A stretch of 64,000 nucleotides of DNA from Euzebya pacifica (GCF_003344865.1 NZ_CP031165.1:1054001-1118000); one strand, 5' to 3'. Numbered from the stretch's first letter, positions 44,790-54,129 are shown. The notes: a model not told the origin generated them from the letters alone. Program-made: numbers and translations.

Positions 44790-46481
44790 GTGTCGACCAC
44801 CTGGACCCGCCGTTCCTTCATGTCCGCCGCAGCCGCCGCCGGGGTCGGCGGCCTGATGCTGCCCTACGGGGTCGGCATGCTGCGTGACGAGGCCGAGGCG
44901 CAGATGCAGCCACTCGGCGTGCGTTTCGACGCCTTCCCGTTCCCGCTGGGGGTCGCCTCCGGCGACCCGACCGCGGACAGCGTCATCCTGCAGACCCGGC
45001 TGTCGGACGCCCCGTTCGACCTCGACGCCCCGTGGGGGAACATCCCCGAGGACGTCGATGTCCACTGGGTCGTGGCCGAGGACGCTCGCCTGCGCCGCAT
45101 CGTGGCACAGGGCACCGTCGGCTCGTCGTCGACCCGAGGTCACGCCGTGCATGTCGACGTGACGGGCCTCGAGCCCGGGAAGGTCTACTGGTACCAGTTC
45201 GCCGCGCTCGGGGCCCGCTCTCGCATCGGGCGCACCAAGACCGCTGGCATCGCGCCGCTGCAGAGGCTGCGCATCGCCTACCTGTCGTGCCAGAGCTTCC
45301 CCCACGGCTACTTCACCGCCTACCAGAACCTTCTGGACGAGGACGTGGACGTCGTGTTCCACCTCGGCGACTACATGTACGAGTACGCCGATGGGGGCTA
45401 CGGCGACCTCCGCTCCAGCCCGCCGGTGGACCAGGTCTTCTCGCTGAACTCCTACCGGGTCCGCTACGCCGCCTACCGCGGGGACCCGTGGCTGCGCGCC
45501 TGCCACGCCCGCTTCCCGTTCATCACGACGTGGGACGACCACGAGATCGACAACAACTGGGCCGGGGAGACGCCGGAGAACACCAGCGACGAGGGCAACG
45601 CCACGCCGGCGGCCTACGCCGAACGGCGCTTCAACGCCTTCCAGGCGTATCACGAGAACCTGCCGATCCGGCCGGCCCCCGAGGACAACGCCATCGACGC
45701 GCCGGCGTACCAGATCTACCGCCAGTTCGTCTTCGGCGACCTGCTGGACGTCAGCGTCCTCGACACCCGCCAGTACCGGACCGACCAGCCGTGCGACGAC
45801 GGCTTCGTGACGGTCAACTGCGCCGACCAGGCCGACCCGGACGCCACGATCATGGGTCCCACACAGCGTGACTGGCTGTTCGGCAACCTGTCGACGTCGA
45901 CCGCGGCCTGGCGGGTCATCGCCCAGCAGCTGATCGTCTCGCAGGTCTCCTCGCTCGGGCTGTCCACACTGCTGCCCGACACCGGCGCCGGCCCCGCGCA
46001 GGGCGGGAACCTGTACTTCTCCGCCGACCAGTGGGACGGATACCTGGTCGAGCGGCAAGCGTTGATGAGCCACCTGGCCGACAACGCCATTCCCGACACC
46101 TTCGTCATCACCGGTGACATCCACTCCTCGTGGGTCCTCGACATGAAGGAGGACTTCGACGACCCCTCCTCGGCCACCGTGGGCACCGAGTTCGTCGGCA
46201 CGTCGGTCACGTCCCCCGGGTTCGAGCAGCTCGGCGGCAACGAGCCGTTCCGCACGGGCCTGTACGCCTCCAACCCGCACATGAAGTACCTCGAGGGAAC
46301 CCGCAAGGGCTACACGATCGCCGACATCACCCACGACGGGGTGACGGTGACCTACCGCGTCGTGGACACCATCGAGGAGAACCGTTCCGGGGTCTCCACG
46401 CAGTCGGAGTGGCTGCTGCCCCGAGGGGGCGCGGTCGAGCAGGTCGCCGGCGACAGCGTCAACCCGCTCAGCGGCGCGTAA
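44790..46481 (+). CDS. phoD: PhoD-type alkaline phosphatase/phosphodiesterase, Tat-exported
   Basis: Extracellular phosphatase of 563 residues. The Tat signal is TRRSFMSAAAAAGVGG. Family motifs are present: PLGVASGDPTADSVILQTRL near the N-terminus, YLSCQSFPHGYFTAYQNL, FHLGDYMYEY, WDDHEIDNNWAGE, VLDTRQYRTD and VITGDIHSSWVLD; these hold the metal-binding Asp, Asn and His residues. It releases phosphate from esters, including diesters such as teichoic-acid-like polymers. GTG start with GAAAGGA upstream. It lies near a second secreted phosphatase at 49870. Confidence 0.93.
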   Translation: MSTTWTRRSFMSAAAAAGVGGLMLPYGVGMLRDEAEAQMQPLGVRFDAFPFPLGVASGDPTADSVILQTRLSDAPFDLDAPWGNIPEDVDVHWVVAEDARLRRIVAQGTVGSSSTRGHAVHVDVTGLEPGKVYWYQFAALGARSRIGRTKTAGIAPLQRLRIAYLSCQSFPHGYFTAYQNLLDEDVDVVFHLGDYMYEYADGGYGDLRSSPPVDQVFSLNSYRVRYAAYRGDPWLRACHARFPFITTWDDHEIDNNWAGETPENTSDEGNATPAAYAERRFNAFQAYHENLPIRPAPEDNAIDAPAYQIYRQFVFGDLLDVSVLDTRQYRTDQPCDDGFVTVNCADQADPDATIMGPTQRDWLFGNLSTSTAAWRVIAQQLIVSQVSSLGLSTLLPDTGAGPAQGGNLYFSADQWDGYLVERQALMSHLADNAIPDTFVITGDIHSSWVLDMKEDFDDPSSATVGTEFVGTSVTSPGFEQLGGNEPFRTGLYASNPHMKYLEGTRKGYTIADITHDGVTVTYRVVDTIEENRSGVSTQSEWLLPRGGAVEQVAGDSVNPLSGA

Positions 46482-46517
46482 CGCCCGCGAAACGGGCCGG
46501 GCGTATCGTCGCCCGCC

Positions 46518-48062
46518 ATGGCCGCCTCCGACGTTCTTGCCTGGCAACAGGTCGACGTCGACGGCGTGCCCACGCGGTACGCCGTCGGAGGCGAGGGGCC
46601 ACCCGTGCTGTTCCTCCATGGCTGGGCGCTCGGCACGCGTGCCTATCGTCGACCGCTGCGTCGGCTGATCAGGCGCGGATGTCGGATCTACGCCCCGGCC
46701 CTGCCCGGCCTCGGGGGCACCGCTGATCTCGCGCCGCATGCCCGGACCGTCGCCGGCTACGGCTGGTGGGCGGCGCGCTTCCTTGCCTCGGTCGGCGTGT
46801 CCGAACCCGCGATCGTGATCGGCCACTCCTTCGGCGGCGCGGTCGCCATCGGCATGGCGCACGCCCAACCCGACATGGTGCAGTACCTGGTGCTGCTCAA
46901 CGCGGTGGGTGGCGGCCGCTGGTCGGGCATGGTGGGCGACAGCCGTCCGCTGGCCGACCGTCCGCTGTGGGACTGGGCCGTGCACTTCGCCCGCGAGGCG
47001 GTCGTCGCGACCACCGATGTGAAGGCCGTCCGCTCGGTGGTACCCGAGGTGGTGGGGAACCTGCTGCGCAACCCCAAGGGGGTCTGGCGGTCGGCCAACA
47101 TGGCCCGGCGGGCCAACCTGACCGCAGAGCTCGCGTGGCTGCGCTCGCGCCGGATTCCGGTCCTGGCGTTGACCAGCGATGCCGACTCCGTGATCCCCCA
47201 AGCCGCCTTCGAGGCGCTGTGTGCGGCAATCGGCACCGACGGACACGTCGTCGCCGGCCGGCACTCGTGGCTCCTGACCGATCCCGACTCGATGGGTGAG
47301 GTCCTGGCCAACGTCGTCGACGTGCAGGTGGCCGAGCACCGCGGCCGCACCAACGCCAGCCGCCTCGAGGCGCTCGAGGACCTGCTGTCCCAGACGCCGA
47401 TGTCGGTCGGGGACCGTCGTCGGCTGCTCGACGAGGCATCACCGCTGTGGTTGATGAGTGAGGACGAACGCACCCTCGCCGGGGACCTGGCGTTGTGCAC
47501 GCCGGCGCTGGAGGACGGCGAGGTCCGCGCGGTCGTGGTGCCGATCGAGGACAGCCGGTTGCTGCGGCTGACCGTCGTCGCCCACGACCGGCCGGGCCTG
47601 CTGGCCGACACGACCGCGATCCTGGCGGGGGAGGGCCTGTCGATCCTGGGCGCCACCGCGATCACCTGGTCACGGCTCGGTATGGCCCTGCACTCGTTGA
47701 CCGTCGAACCGGACGAGGACTTCTCGGTCCAGCGGTGGAACACCATCGGCGCGCGGCTGCAGCAGGCCGACGGCACGCCGGTGCCGGTGCCGACGCCGCG
47801 CTCGTCCGCCCCGGTCGTGCGCATCCACGGCGAGACCGAGGACCGAACCCTGGTCACCGTCGAGGCCGACGACCAGCTGGGCACGCTCGCGGCGATCTGT
47901 CGCTGGCTGGCTGACGAGGGCGCCACGATCGAGTCGTTGGGCACCCGCAGCGTCGGCGGCCGTGTCGTCGACAGCTTCGTGACCCGCGGCCGGGTCCCCA
48001 CCGGCATGCCCCGCCTGACGGGTCGCTACCGCTCCCCGCGGCAGCGCACGACCGCCGCCTGA
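46518..48062 (+). CDS. alpha/beta hydrolase fused to two ACT domains
   Basis: Protein of 514 residues with an unusual layout. Residues 1-270 are an alpha/beta hydrolase: oxyanion region FLHGWALG, nucleophile S104 in GHSFGG, acid near LTSDADSVIP and a C-terminal His in GRHSWLL. A helical linker (270-345, with LEALEDLLSQTPMS and LALCTPAL) resembles the region before the ACT pair of GlnD. Two ACT domains follow, starting LRLTVVAHDRPGLLADT (about 348) and LVTVEADDQLGTLAAI (about 443). Binding of an amino acid or nucleotide could control the hydrolase. Cytoplasmic; substrate unknown. Confidence 0.85.
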   Translation: MAASDVLAWQQVDVDGVPTRYAVGGEGPPVLFLHGWALGTRAYRRPLRRLIRRGCRIYAPALPGLGGTADLAPHARTVAGYGWWAARFLASVGVSEPAIVIGHSFGGAVAIGMAHAQPDMVQYLVLLNAVGGGRWSGMVGDSRPLADRPLWDWAVHFAREAVVATTDVKAVRSVVPEVVGNLLRNPKGVWRSANMARRANLTAELAWLRSRRIPVLALTSDADSVIPQAAFEALCAAIGTDGHVVAGRHSWLLTDPDSMGEVLANVVDVQVAEHRGRTNASRLEALEDLLSQTPMSVGDRRRLLDEASPLWLMSEDERTLAGDLALCTPALEDGEVRAVVVPIEDSRLLRLTVVAHDRPGLLADTTAILAGEGLSILGATAITWSRLGMALHSLTVEPDEDFSVQRWNTIGARLQQADGTPVPVPTPRSSAPVVRIHGETEDRTLVTVEADDQLGTLAAICRWLADEGATIESLGTRSVGGRVVDSFVTRGRVPTGMPRLTGRYRSPRQRTTAA

Positions 48063-48204
48063 CCAGCACCACGACTGACCAGCACGCCGTTTGACCGGTC
48101 ACCGTTCCCGGGGACGCAGGGCGGCATCCAAATCGTGCAGGAGGAGCAGCGGGCGCTGTCGAACAGGGAGGCGACATCCCCCAACGTCCAAGGAGCAACT
48201 CCGG

Positions 48205-49704
48205 ATGCGTGCACGCCTCGTCGTCCTCCTCGCCCTCCTCCTGCTGGGCAGCGTCGCTGTCCCCGCGGGGGCGATCGATGCCCTTTCAGCCGTTCGTGAC
48301 GAGACCGGTCCCGTCGACCTGCTGCAGCTCGACCAGCGGGTCCTGACGTCCGACAACGTCACCTACCACGGCACGATCCCGATCGACTCGCCCGGTGTGG
48401 GCGGTGAGGTCGTGCACCGCGCGGACCTCGACAAGACGTTCTTCTACGCCACCGGCGCCAAGGGCCTGTCGATCTACGACATCACCGACCCGGCCCTGCC
48501 GATCCTGGTCAGCACCTTCCCGTTCTGGCACGCCCAGAACGAGGACGTGCGGACCTCCGCCGACGGCACCATGGTGATGATCTCCGCCGACGGGTCCATC
48601 CTGGTCCCGATCGCCCCGCTGACGGTCGGTATCACGCTGATCGACGTCACCGACCCGGCCCTGCCCGAGATCGTGGCGTCCTCCAACGACCTCGTGATGG
48701 GACGCGGCACGAACCGCGGCATCGCCGAGCACACCTCGGAGTGCGCCGTCGACGACTGCTCGGTCATCTACGGACGGACCGGCCGCATCTACACGGTGGA
48801 CTTCGACGCGGGCACGATCACCCCGATCGAGCGGCGCTGGAACCAGTTCCTCGACCCGACGACCGGCAGCGTCCGCGAGACCAGCCAGATCCACGCGCTG
48901 GACCGTGACGAGTCCGGCCTGGTCATCGCCGACTCCACCCCGCGCCTGGTCCTGGACCCACTCGGCCTGTTCGAGCCGCTGTCCACCCCCGAGAACCCGG
49001 CGGTGCTGTCCATCGGCGAGCGTCCCGAGAACGACGACCGCCTGCAGCACAACAACCGTCGTCCCGGGGCGCTGGACTGGACGCCCCGTGACCCGGCCGA
49101 CCCGGCCGACGCCATCGAGACCCGGACCGTCACCGGGCGCGAGCGCAGCCTCTCCGAGCTCGACGACCGTCCGGTGCTGCGCGAGGGCGAGCTGCTGATC
49201 GGCAACTCCGAGTCCAACCTCAACACCGGCTGCAGCGAGGCCGGTGGCCTGAGCACCTGGAGCATGGCCAACTTCGACCAGGGCGCGGAGATGCAGCCGC
49301 TGGAGGTCTTCCGGCCGCTGAAGGGCACCTACGTCGACGGCAGCCCGCTGGTCAACGCGCTGGGCTGCTCGGGCCACTGGTTCACCATCCGTGACGGGGT
49401 CGTGGCCGCCAGCTGGTACGAGCACGGCATCCACTTCTTCGACATCGACATGGAGGTGGGCACGATCGACGAGGTCGGCTTCTTCCAGCCCATCGCCACC
49501 GAAGCCGGCGCCGCCTACTGGGTCGACGACAGCTTCGTGTACTCCGTGGACTACGCCCGCGGGATCGACATCGTCAGCTTCGACCGCGAGGCGGCAGCCC
49601 CGTCGCAGCTCGAGCTCGACAACGCCTGGCTGACCAACCTCGGCATCGTCGGATCGGTCGCGCCGAACGAACGTGCGTGGTGCCGCCTGGCCGCGACCGG
49701 CTGA
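48205..49704 (+). CDS. secreted LVIVD beta-propeller protein
   Basis: Exported protein of 499 residues: signal peptide LVVLLALLLLGSVAVPAGA, then LVIVD-type blades such as KGLSIYDITDPALPILVST and ITLIDVTDPALPEIVASS, later IHFFDIDMEVGTIDEVGFF. It resembles the propeller part of the protein at 18910 but has no CWB2 repeats. The ATG at 48205 follows AAGGAG at nine bases. A strong hairpin terminator lies just after the stop. The function is unknown; in this neighbourhood of secreted phosphatases it may bind a surface polymer or partner. Confidence 0.8.
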   Translation: MRARLVVLLALLLLGSVAVPAGAIDALSAVRDETGPVDLLQLDQRVLTSDNVTYHGTIPIDSPGVGGEVVHRADLDKTFFYATGAKGLSIYDITDPALPILVSTFPFWHAQNEDVRTSADGTMVMISADGSILVPIAPLTVGITLIDVTDPALPEIVASSNDLVMGRGTNRGIAEHTSECAVDDCSVIYGRTGRIYTVDFDAGTITPIERRWNQFLDPTTGSVRETSQIHALDRDESGLVIADSTPRLVLDPLGLFEPLSTPENPAVLSIGERPENDDRLQHNNRRPGALDWTPRDPADPADAIETRTVTGRERSLSELDDRPVLREGELLIGNSESNLNTGCSEAGGLSTWSMANFDQGAEMQPLEVFRPLKGTYVDGSPLVNALGCSGHWFTIRDGVVAASWYEHGIHFFDIDMEVGTIDEVGFFQPIATEAGAAYWVDDSFVYSVDYARGIDIVSFDREAAAPSQLELDNAWLTNLGIVGSVAPNERAWCRLAATG

Positions 49705-49725
49705 CCGACGCCCCCCGGTTCATCG

Positions 49726-49759
49726 GGCCCCGGCTGGATCACCTGATCCGGCCGGGGCC
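49726..49759 (+). terminator. strong hairpin terminator after the LVIVD protein gene
   Basis: A 15-bp stem with one G-U pair (GGCCCCGGCTGGATC, 49726-49740; GATCCGGCCGGGGCC, 49745-49759) and a 4-base loop, followed by TCGTTCGTTCGG. It starts 21 bases after the stop codon and separates this gene from the phosphatase gene. Confidence 0.75.
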
Positions 49760-49772
49760 TCGTTCGTTCGGT

Positions 49773-49805
49773 GTTCACCGAGCGTTCGTCGTGCGTCCGT
49801 AGGGG
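49773..49805 (+). promoter_or_regulatory. PHO-box-like direct repeats upstream of the phosphatase gene
   Basis: Three 11-base units in a row: GTTCACCGAGC, GTTCGTCGTGC and GTCCGTAGGGG. The first matches the actinobacterial PhoP direct-repeat consensus GTTCACC; the others are partial matches at the correct 11-base spacing. It lies 65 bases before the phosphatase ATG and would make the gene phosphate-responsive. Confidence 0.4.
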
Positions 49806-49869
49806 TGCGAGGGGCGGGTGGCGAACTCAAGGGGGAGACCGTTTCCGCCCTGCTCGAGGTACCCCGCCG

Positions 49870-51591
49870 ATGTCGTCCCGCCGCACGTTCCTTCGCCAGA
49901 TGCTCTCCGCCCCCGCGGGGCTGGCCCTGACCACCGGTGCCGGCGCCGCCCTTGCCGGCCCGGCCCGACCCGCGTTCGCCCAGGACGTCCCACCGCCGGA
50001 CGGCATCTGGAACCTGCTCCAGGAGCAGGTTCCCGCCTACGTCCAGCCCGGTGTCCCCCGCGGCGTCCAGCTGTCCTTCGCAGGCGACGACCTGTCCCGG
50101 CGGGCCGTGACCTGGCTGACCTCGGTGGAGGACCCCCGCAGCATCGTCCAGTGGGGCGTCGTCGGCGCCACCGCGGACACGAGCGAGCTGACCGCAGACG
50201 ACCTGACCCACGTGCAGGACGGCAGCAGCGAACGGGCGCCCTTCGGGGACGGTGCGGACTCCACGTACCTGTCCGCCAAGCGGGACAACGGGCCGGACGT
50301 CCACCACGGCGAACGGGAGGTGTTCGTGCACCGAGCGTCGCTGAGCGGGCTGCAGCCCGGACAGCGGATCGCGTACCGCGTCGGCGACGGGACCCGCTGG
50401 AGCGACATCGCGATCACCCGCGGGGGGCCGCTGGCCGACGAGGGCTTCCGGTTCACCCACGTCGGTGACCACGGGCCCAAGCTCGCGGCCCAGCGGACCA
50501 CCCGGGCGCTGCGTCGTCGCCAGCCCGACTGGCACCTCTTCGCCGGCGACCTCAGCTACGCCAACGGCGACCAGCGGATCTGGGACCTGTGGGCCGAGCA
50601 GTACAGCGTCATGGGCCGCGAGGTCCCGACGATGGTCGCGCCGGGCAACCACGAGTCCAAGGACTTCATGGGCCAGGCCTACCGCACGCGCTTCACCCAG
50701 CCGCGGCACGGCAGCTCGTTCTACGACTGGATCCACGGCAACGTCTTCATGATCTCCACCGCCGCCGGGGCGTTCTTCGGCGACGAGCGGGGAGCCATGG
50801 AGGACATCCGCCACGAGCTGGTCTGGATGGAGCACACGCTGGCCCGCGCCGCCGCGTTGCGTGCTGCCGGGATCATCGACTTCATCGTCGTCACCCAGCA
50901 CTTCCCCAGCTACACCGACCACCGCACCCGCGGGCCGATCTCGCCCGACCGGGTCGTCGTCGCCGAGCAGATCCTCCAGCGGTACCAGATCGACCTCCTG
51001 CTGGTCGGCCACGACCACATGTACCAGCGCTCCCACCCGATGGCGTACGGACTGCCGACGTCCACCGCCGGCTACACCAACACCCTCGCGCCGGTCCTCG
51101 GCCTCGAGCCGACCCGCCCCGAGCGCTACAGCAACGCCACCGGATACATCGAGGTCATCGCCGGCTCCGGCGGCAACGGCATGTACGACTTCACCGAGAT
51201 CGACACCCTGCAGCTCGGGGTCGACCCGGAGATGCCGCCGCAGCGCCACCTGCCCTGGCTGGCCGCGTCCGCTCGCGAGCTGTGCTTCGTGGAGTACGAC
51301 GTGCGCGGACCGGAGATGGCGGTGACGGGGTTCGTGTTCGACGACGGATACGACGAGAACCGCGGCGACGGCATCCCCGACAACGAGCCCGGCTACAACG
51401 GTGACGACCCACGGTTCCTCGCCGACGCCGACCCCGAGCCGTTCGACACCTTCACGCTGGTCCGCAAGGCCTACGCCGAGGAGGTGCCGACCGTGCCGCG
51501 GCTGGCGGCGGAGATCCTGCGCGAGCTGCCCGAGGCCCACGGCGAGCTGCGCTACGACGTCGCGGAGGACTGCACGACCCACGACCACTGA
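49870..51591 (+). CDS. purple-acid-phosphatase-like metallophosphoesterase, Tat-exported
   Basis: Secreted enzyme of 573 residues. Tat signal SRRTFLRQMLSAPAGLAL; a fibronectin-like N-terminal domain (about 50-190), then the metallophosphoesterase core with HVGDHG, LFAGDLSYANGDQ, MVAPGNHES, VTQHFPSYTDH and LVGHDHMYQR, which hold the dimetal ligands. A C-terminal region with NRGDGIPDNEPGYNGDDPRF looks like a calcium-type Asp-rich loop. It hydrolyses phosphate esters outside the cell. ATG at 49870 has GAGGT eight bases upstream. Isolated on its own transcript by the terminator before it. Confidence 0.92.
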   Translation: MSSRRTFLRQMLSAPAGLALTTGAGAALAGPARPAFAQDVPPPDGIWNLLQEQVPAYVQPGVPRGVQLSFAGDDLSRRAVTWLTSVEDPRSIVQWGVVGATADTSELTADDLTHVQDGSSERAPFGDGADSTYLSAKRDNGPDVHHGEREVFVHRASLSGLQPGQRIAYRVGDGTRWSDIAITRGGPLADEGFRFTHVGDHGPKLAAQRTTRALRRRQPDWHLFAGDLSYANGDQRIWDLWAEQYSVMGREVPTMVAPGNHESKDFMGQAYRTRFTQPRHGSSFYDWIHGNVFMISTAAGAFFGDERGAMEDIRHELVWMEHTLARAAALRAAGIIDFIVVTQHFPSYTDHRTRGPISPDRVVVAEQILQRYQIDLLLVGHDHMYQRSHPMAYGLPTSTAGYTNTLAPVLGLEPTRPERYSNATGYIEVIAGSGGNGMYDFTEIDTLQLGVDPEMPPQRHLPWLAASARELCFVEYDVRGPEMAVTGFVFDDGYDENRGDGIPDNEPGYNGDDPRFLADADPEPFDTFTLVRKAYAEEVPTVPRLAAEILRELPEAHGELRYDVAEDCTTHDH

Positions 51592-51670
51592 CCCGGGCGG
51601 TGGCCCGGTGGGGGAGGCGGGTCGAACGGACATGGGTGACGGTCGGGCCCCCGCGGGCACACTGCCGCCC

Positions 51671-51931
51671 ATGAGCGACTACCAGCGGGCCGTTGACCAC
51701 ATGAACGCCGACCACGCCGACGCGCTGGTCGACATCGTCCGCCACGTCACGGGCATGCACGTGACCGGCGTGACCATCACCTCGATGGACGACCGGGGGT
51801 TCGACGTGGAGATCGTCGACGACGACACCACCGGCACCGCCCGCATTCCGTTCCCCGACGGGCCGATCGACCCCTCGGCGGTCCGGCAGGTCATGGTGGA
51901 CATGACCCGCCGGGCCCGCGACGAGGCCTGA
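51671..51931 (+). CDS. DUF2470-family small protein
   Basis: Protein of 86 residues with MNADHADALVDIVRHVTG at the start, the DUF2470 signature found at the C-terminus of heme-utilisation and PNPOx-like proteins. Here it stands alone. It begins 79 bases after the phosphatase and ends eight bases before the convergent ABC permease gene. Family members are linked to heme or flavin handling; a stand-alone role is unknown. Confidence 0.8.
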   Translation: MSDYQRAVDHMNADHADALVDIVRHVTGMHVTGVTITSMDDRGFDVEIVDDDTTGTARIPFPDGPIDPSAVRQVMVDMTRRARDEA

Positions 51932-51939
51932 CCCCGACC

Positions 51940-52746
51940 TCAGCCGCGTTCGGTGGTCCGCTGGTACTGCCGGGCCGACAACGGCACGAAGATCGCCAGG
52001 ATGATGCCGACCCAGATGAGGGTGTAGAGCACCGGGTGCTGCAGCGACCACACGTCGGGGGCGGGGAAGCTGCTGGCCGTGTTGCCGAACAGCTCCCTCG
52101 CCGCTTGCGTCACCGACGACACCGGATTCCACTCCGCGAAGTGTCGTAGCGGCGTGGGCAGGTTGTCGGACGGCACGAAGGTGTTGGCGATGAAGGTCAG
52201 CGGGAAGATGACCATGAACGAGGCGTTGTTGACGACCTCGGGTGAGGGGACCAGCAGGCCGACCCACGCCATCATCCAGGACACGGCGTAGGCGAAGGCC
52301 AGCAACAGCAGGAACCCGCCGATGGCCTCCAGCGGTGTGCTGCGGATGCGCCAGCCGATGATCAGGCCGGTCACCGACATCACGATGATGACCAGGACGT
52401 TGTTGACCACGTCGCTGGCGGTCCGGCCGGCGAGCACCGCCGAGCGGGACATCGGCAGCGACCTGAACCGGTCGATGATGCCCTTCTGCAGGTCCTCGGC
52501 CAGACCGGCCCCGGTGATGGTGGCACCGAAGATGACCGTCTGGGCGAAGATGCCCGCCATCAGGAACTCGCGGTAGTCGACCCCGGGCGGTGAGATCGAC
52601 CCACCGAACACGTAGGCGAACAGCAGCACGAACATGATCGGGCTGAGCAGGGTGAAGACCAGCAGGTCGGGGACCCGCTTGATCTTGATGAGGTTGCGGC
52701 GGGCGACGATGCGCGAGTCGCGGAACGTTCGGGCGACGGAGCTCAT
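51940..52746 (-). CDS. ABC-2 type permease, DrrB-like
   Basis: Membrane subunit of 268 residues with six helices; the ABC-2 region contains LVFTLLSPIMFVLLFAYVFG and a long central loop GIIDRFRSLPMSRSAVLAGR, the amphipathic coupling helix of DrrB/ABC-2 exporters. Its ATG overlaps the stop of the ATPase gene (ATGA), so the two make one exporter for a drug, lipid or polyketide-like molecule. No biosynthetic cluster is adjacent. Confidence 0.9.
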   Translation of the reverse strand: MSSVARTFRDSRIVARRNLIKIKRVPDLLVFTLLSPIMFVLLFAYVFGGSISPPGVDYREFLMAGIFAQTVIFGATITGAGLAEDLQKGIIDRFRSLPMSRSAVLAGRTASDVVNNVLVIIVMSVTGLIIGWRIRSTPLEAIGGFLLLLAFAYAVSWMMAWVGLLVPSPEVVNNASFMVIFPLTFIANTFVPSDNLPTPLRHFAEWNPVSSVTQAARELFGNTASSFPAPDVWSLQHPVLYTLIWVGIILAIFVPLSARQYQRTTERG

Positions 52747-53738
52747 CGGGAGGCCTCCTGCGTGGTGGTGGCGGCGTCGCCGCCGGTCTCGGGGGTCGTC
52801 TCGGCGCGGTGGCCGGTCAGCGTCAGGAAGACGTCGTCGAGGGTGGGTCGACGCAGGCCGAAGTCCAGCACCGCGATGCCCGCGTCGTCGAGGCCGTCGA
52901 GCAGCCGACGCAACGACGAGGCGCCGTCGGCAACCTGGGCGGTCAGCAGGCGGGACTGAGGAGTCACCCGCACCTCGCCGACGGCGTGGGTGGCCAGCAC
53001 CGCGCGGGCACGGTCGACCTCCTCGGGTCGTTCGACGGTGACCTCGGCTCGTTCGCCGCCGACCTGGGCCTTCAGCTGGTCGGCATCGCCCTGGGCGATG
53101 ATGCGGCCGTGGTCCATCACGACGATGTCGTCGGCCAGCTTGTCGGCCTCCTCCAGGTACTGGGTGGTCAGCAGGAGGGTGGCGCCGCCGCCGACCAGCT
53201 CGCGGATCACGTCCCACAGCTCGATGCGGGCGCGCGGGTCGAGGCCGGTGGTCGGCTCGTCCATGAACAGGACCGGCGGCCGGGCGACCAGCGCCGCGGC
53301 GAGGTCCAGCCGGCGACGCATGCCGCCGGAGTAGGTCTTGATGATCCGGGCGCCGGCGTCGGTCAGGGAGAACTGGGCCAGCAGCTCGGTCGCACGGGAC
53401 TTCGCCTCCGAGCGGGACATGCCGTACAGCTCGCCGACCATCTGCAGGTTCTCGACCCCGGTCAGGTACTCGTCGACCGCGGCGGACTGGCCCGACAGGC
53501 CGATCAGCTCGCGAACGCCCGACGGGTTCGACAGCAGATCCACCCCGGCGATCGTGGCGCGGCCGGCGTCGGGCTTCAGCAGCGTGGACAGGATCCGAAC
53601 CGCGGTCGTCTTGCCGGCGCCGTTGGGTCCGAGGACCCCCTGCACGGTGCCCTCGGGGACCGACAGGTCGATGCCGGCCAGGGCCGTGACGTCGCCGTAG
53701 GACTTGGCCAGGCCCTCGGCGTGGATCATCGCCTCCAT
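52743..53738 (-). CDS. ABC transporter ATPase, DrrA-like
   Basis: ATPase of 331 residues for the ABC-2 permease. Walker A GPNGAGKTTAVRIL, Q-loop IGLSGQSAAVDEYLTG, signature YSGGMRRRLDLAAALV, Walker B VLFMDEPTTGLDP and switch TTQYLEEADKLAD; the Gln-for-His in TTQYLEEAD is the normal state in DrrA proteins. A C-terminal domain of about 90 residues with GLRRPTLDDVFLTLTGH is also DrrA-typical. The Met at 53738 or at 53729 could be the start. Gene pair in the order ATPase then permease. Confidence 0.92.
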   Translation of the reverse strand: MEAMIHAEGLAKSYGDVTALAGIDLSVPEGTVQGVLGPNGAGKTTAVRILSTLLKPDAGRATIAGVDLLSNPSGVRELIGLSGQSAAVDEYLTGVENLQMVGELYGMSRSEAKSRATELLAQFSLTDAGARIIKTYSGGMRRRLDLAAALVARPPVLFMDEPTTGLDPRARIELWDVIRELVGGGATLLLTTQYLEEADKLADDIVVMDHGRIIAQGDADQLKAQVGGERAEVTVERPEEVDRARAVLATHAVGEVRVTPQSRLLTAQVADGASSLRRLLDGLDDAGIAVLDFGLRRPTLDDVFLTLTGHRAETTPETGGDAATTTQEASR

Positions 53739-53877
53739 GGCGTGCGCTTTCGCTGGGTGCTCATGGTCGACACGCTAGCCGCGCCGGGTGACACCGAGGG
53801 TGCCGAGGGTGTGCCCCTGCTGACAGGAACGTGTCAGGAGACCGGCTGTCCGGCTACGGGTGGCCCGCAGGCCGGAA

Positions 53878-54129
53878 TCAGGTGGCGGCGGACGGCAGCG
53901 CGCCGGTGGAGCGGTGGGTCAGGCGCGGGTCGTTGGAGGCGACGAACGGGGTCTGCCCGACCGCCTCGAAGCGGGCGGCGCGGGCCCACGCCGGAGCCCG
54001 ATGGACCGGCGCCGGTGCGCCGGCGGTCCCGAGGCCCAGGACCGCCACGGTCACGGCCGCGATCTCCTCGTCGGTGGGGTTGCCCGCCGTGACGTGGATG
54101 GTGACCGAAGGGGTGTCGTCGCTGCTCAC
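53878..54129 (-). CDS. accE: acyl-CoA carboxylase epsilon subunit
   Basis: Small subunit of 83 residues. The N-terminal motif VTIHVTAGNPTDEEIAAVTV matches the actinobacterial epsilon family (RGNPTPEE consensus), and a Trp in HRAPAWARAARFE lies near the conserved C-terminal site. In mycobacteria and streptomycetes this subunit binds the beta subunit and raises activity of the propionyl/acetyl-CoA carboxylase. The beta gene lies 1.7 kb away on the same strand with two unrelated genes between, instead of directly adjacent as in mycobacteria. Confidence 0.85.
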   Translation of the reverse strand: MSSDDTPSVTIHVTAGNPTDEEIAAVTVAVLGLGTAGAPAPVHRAPAWARAARFEAVGQTPFVASNDPRLTHRSTGALPSAAT

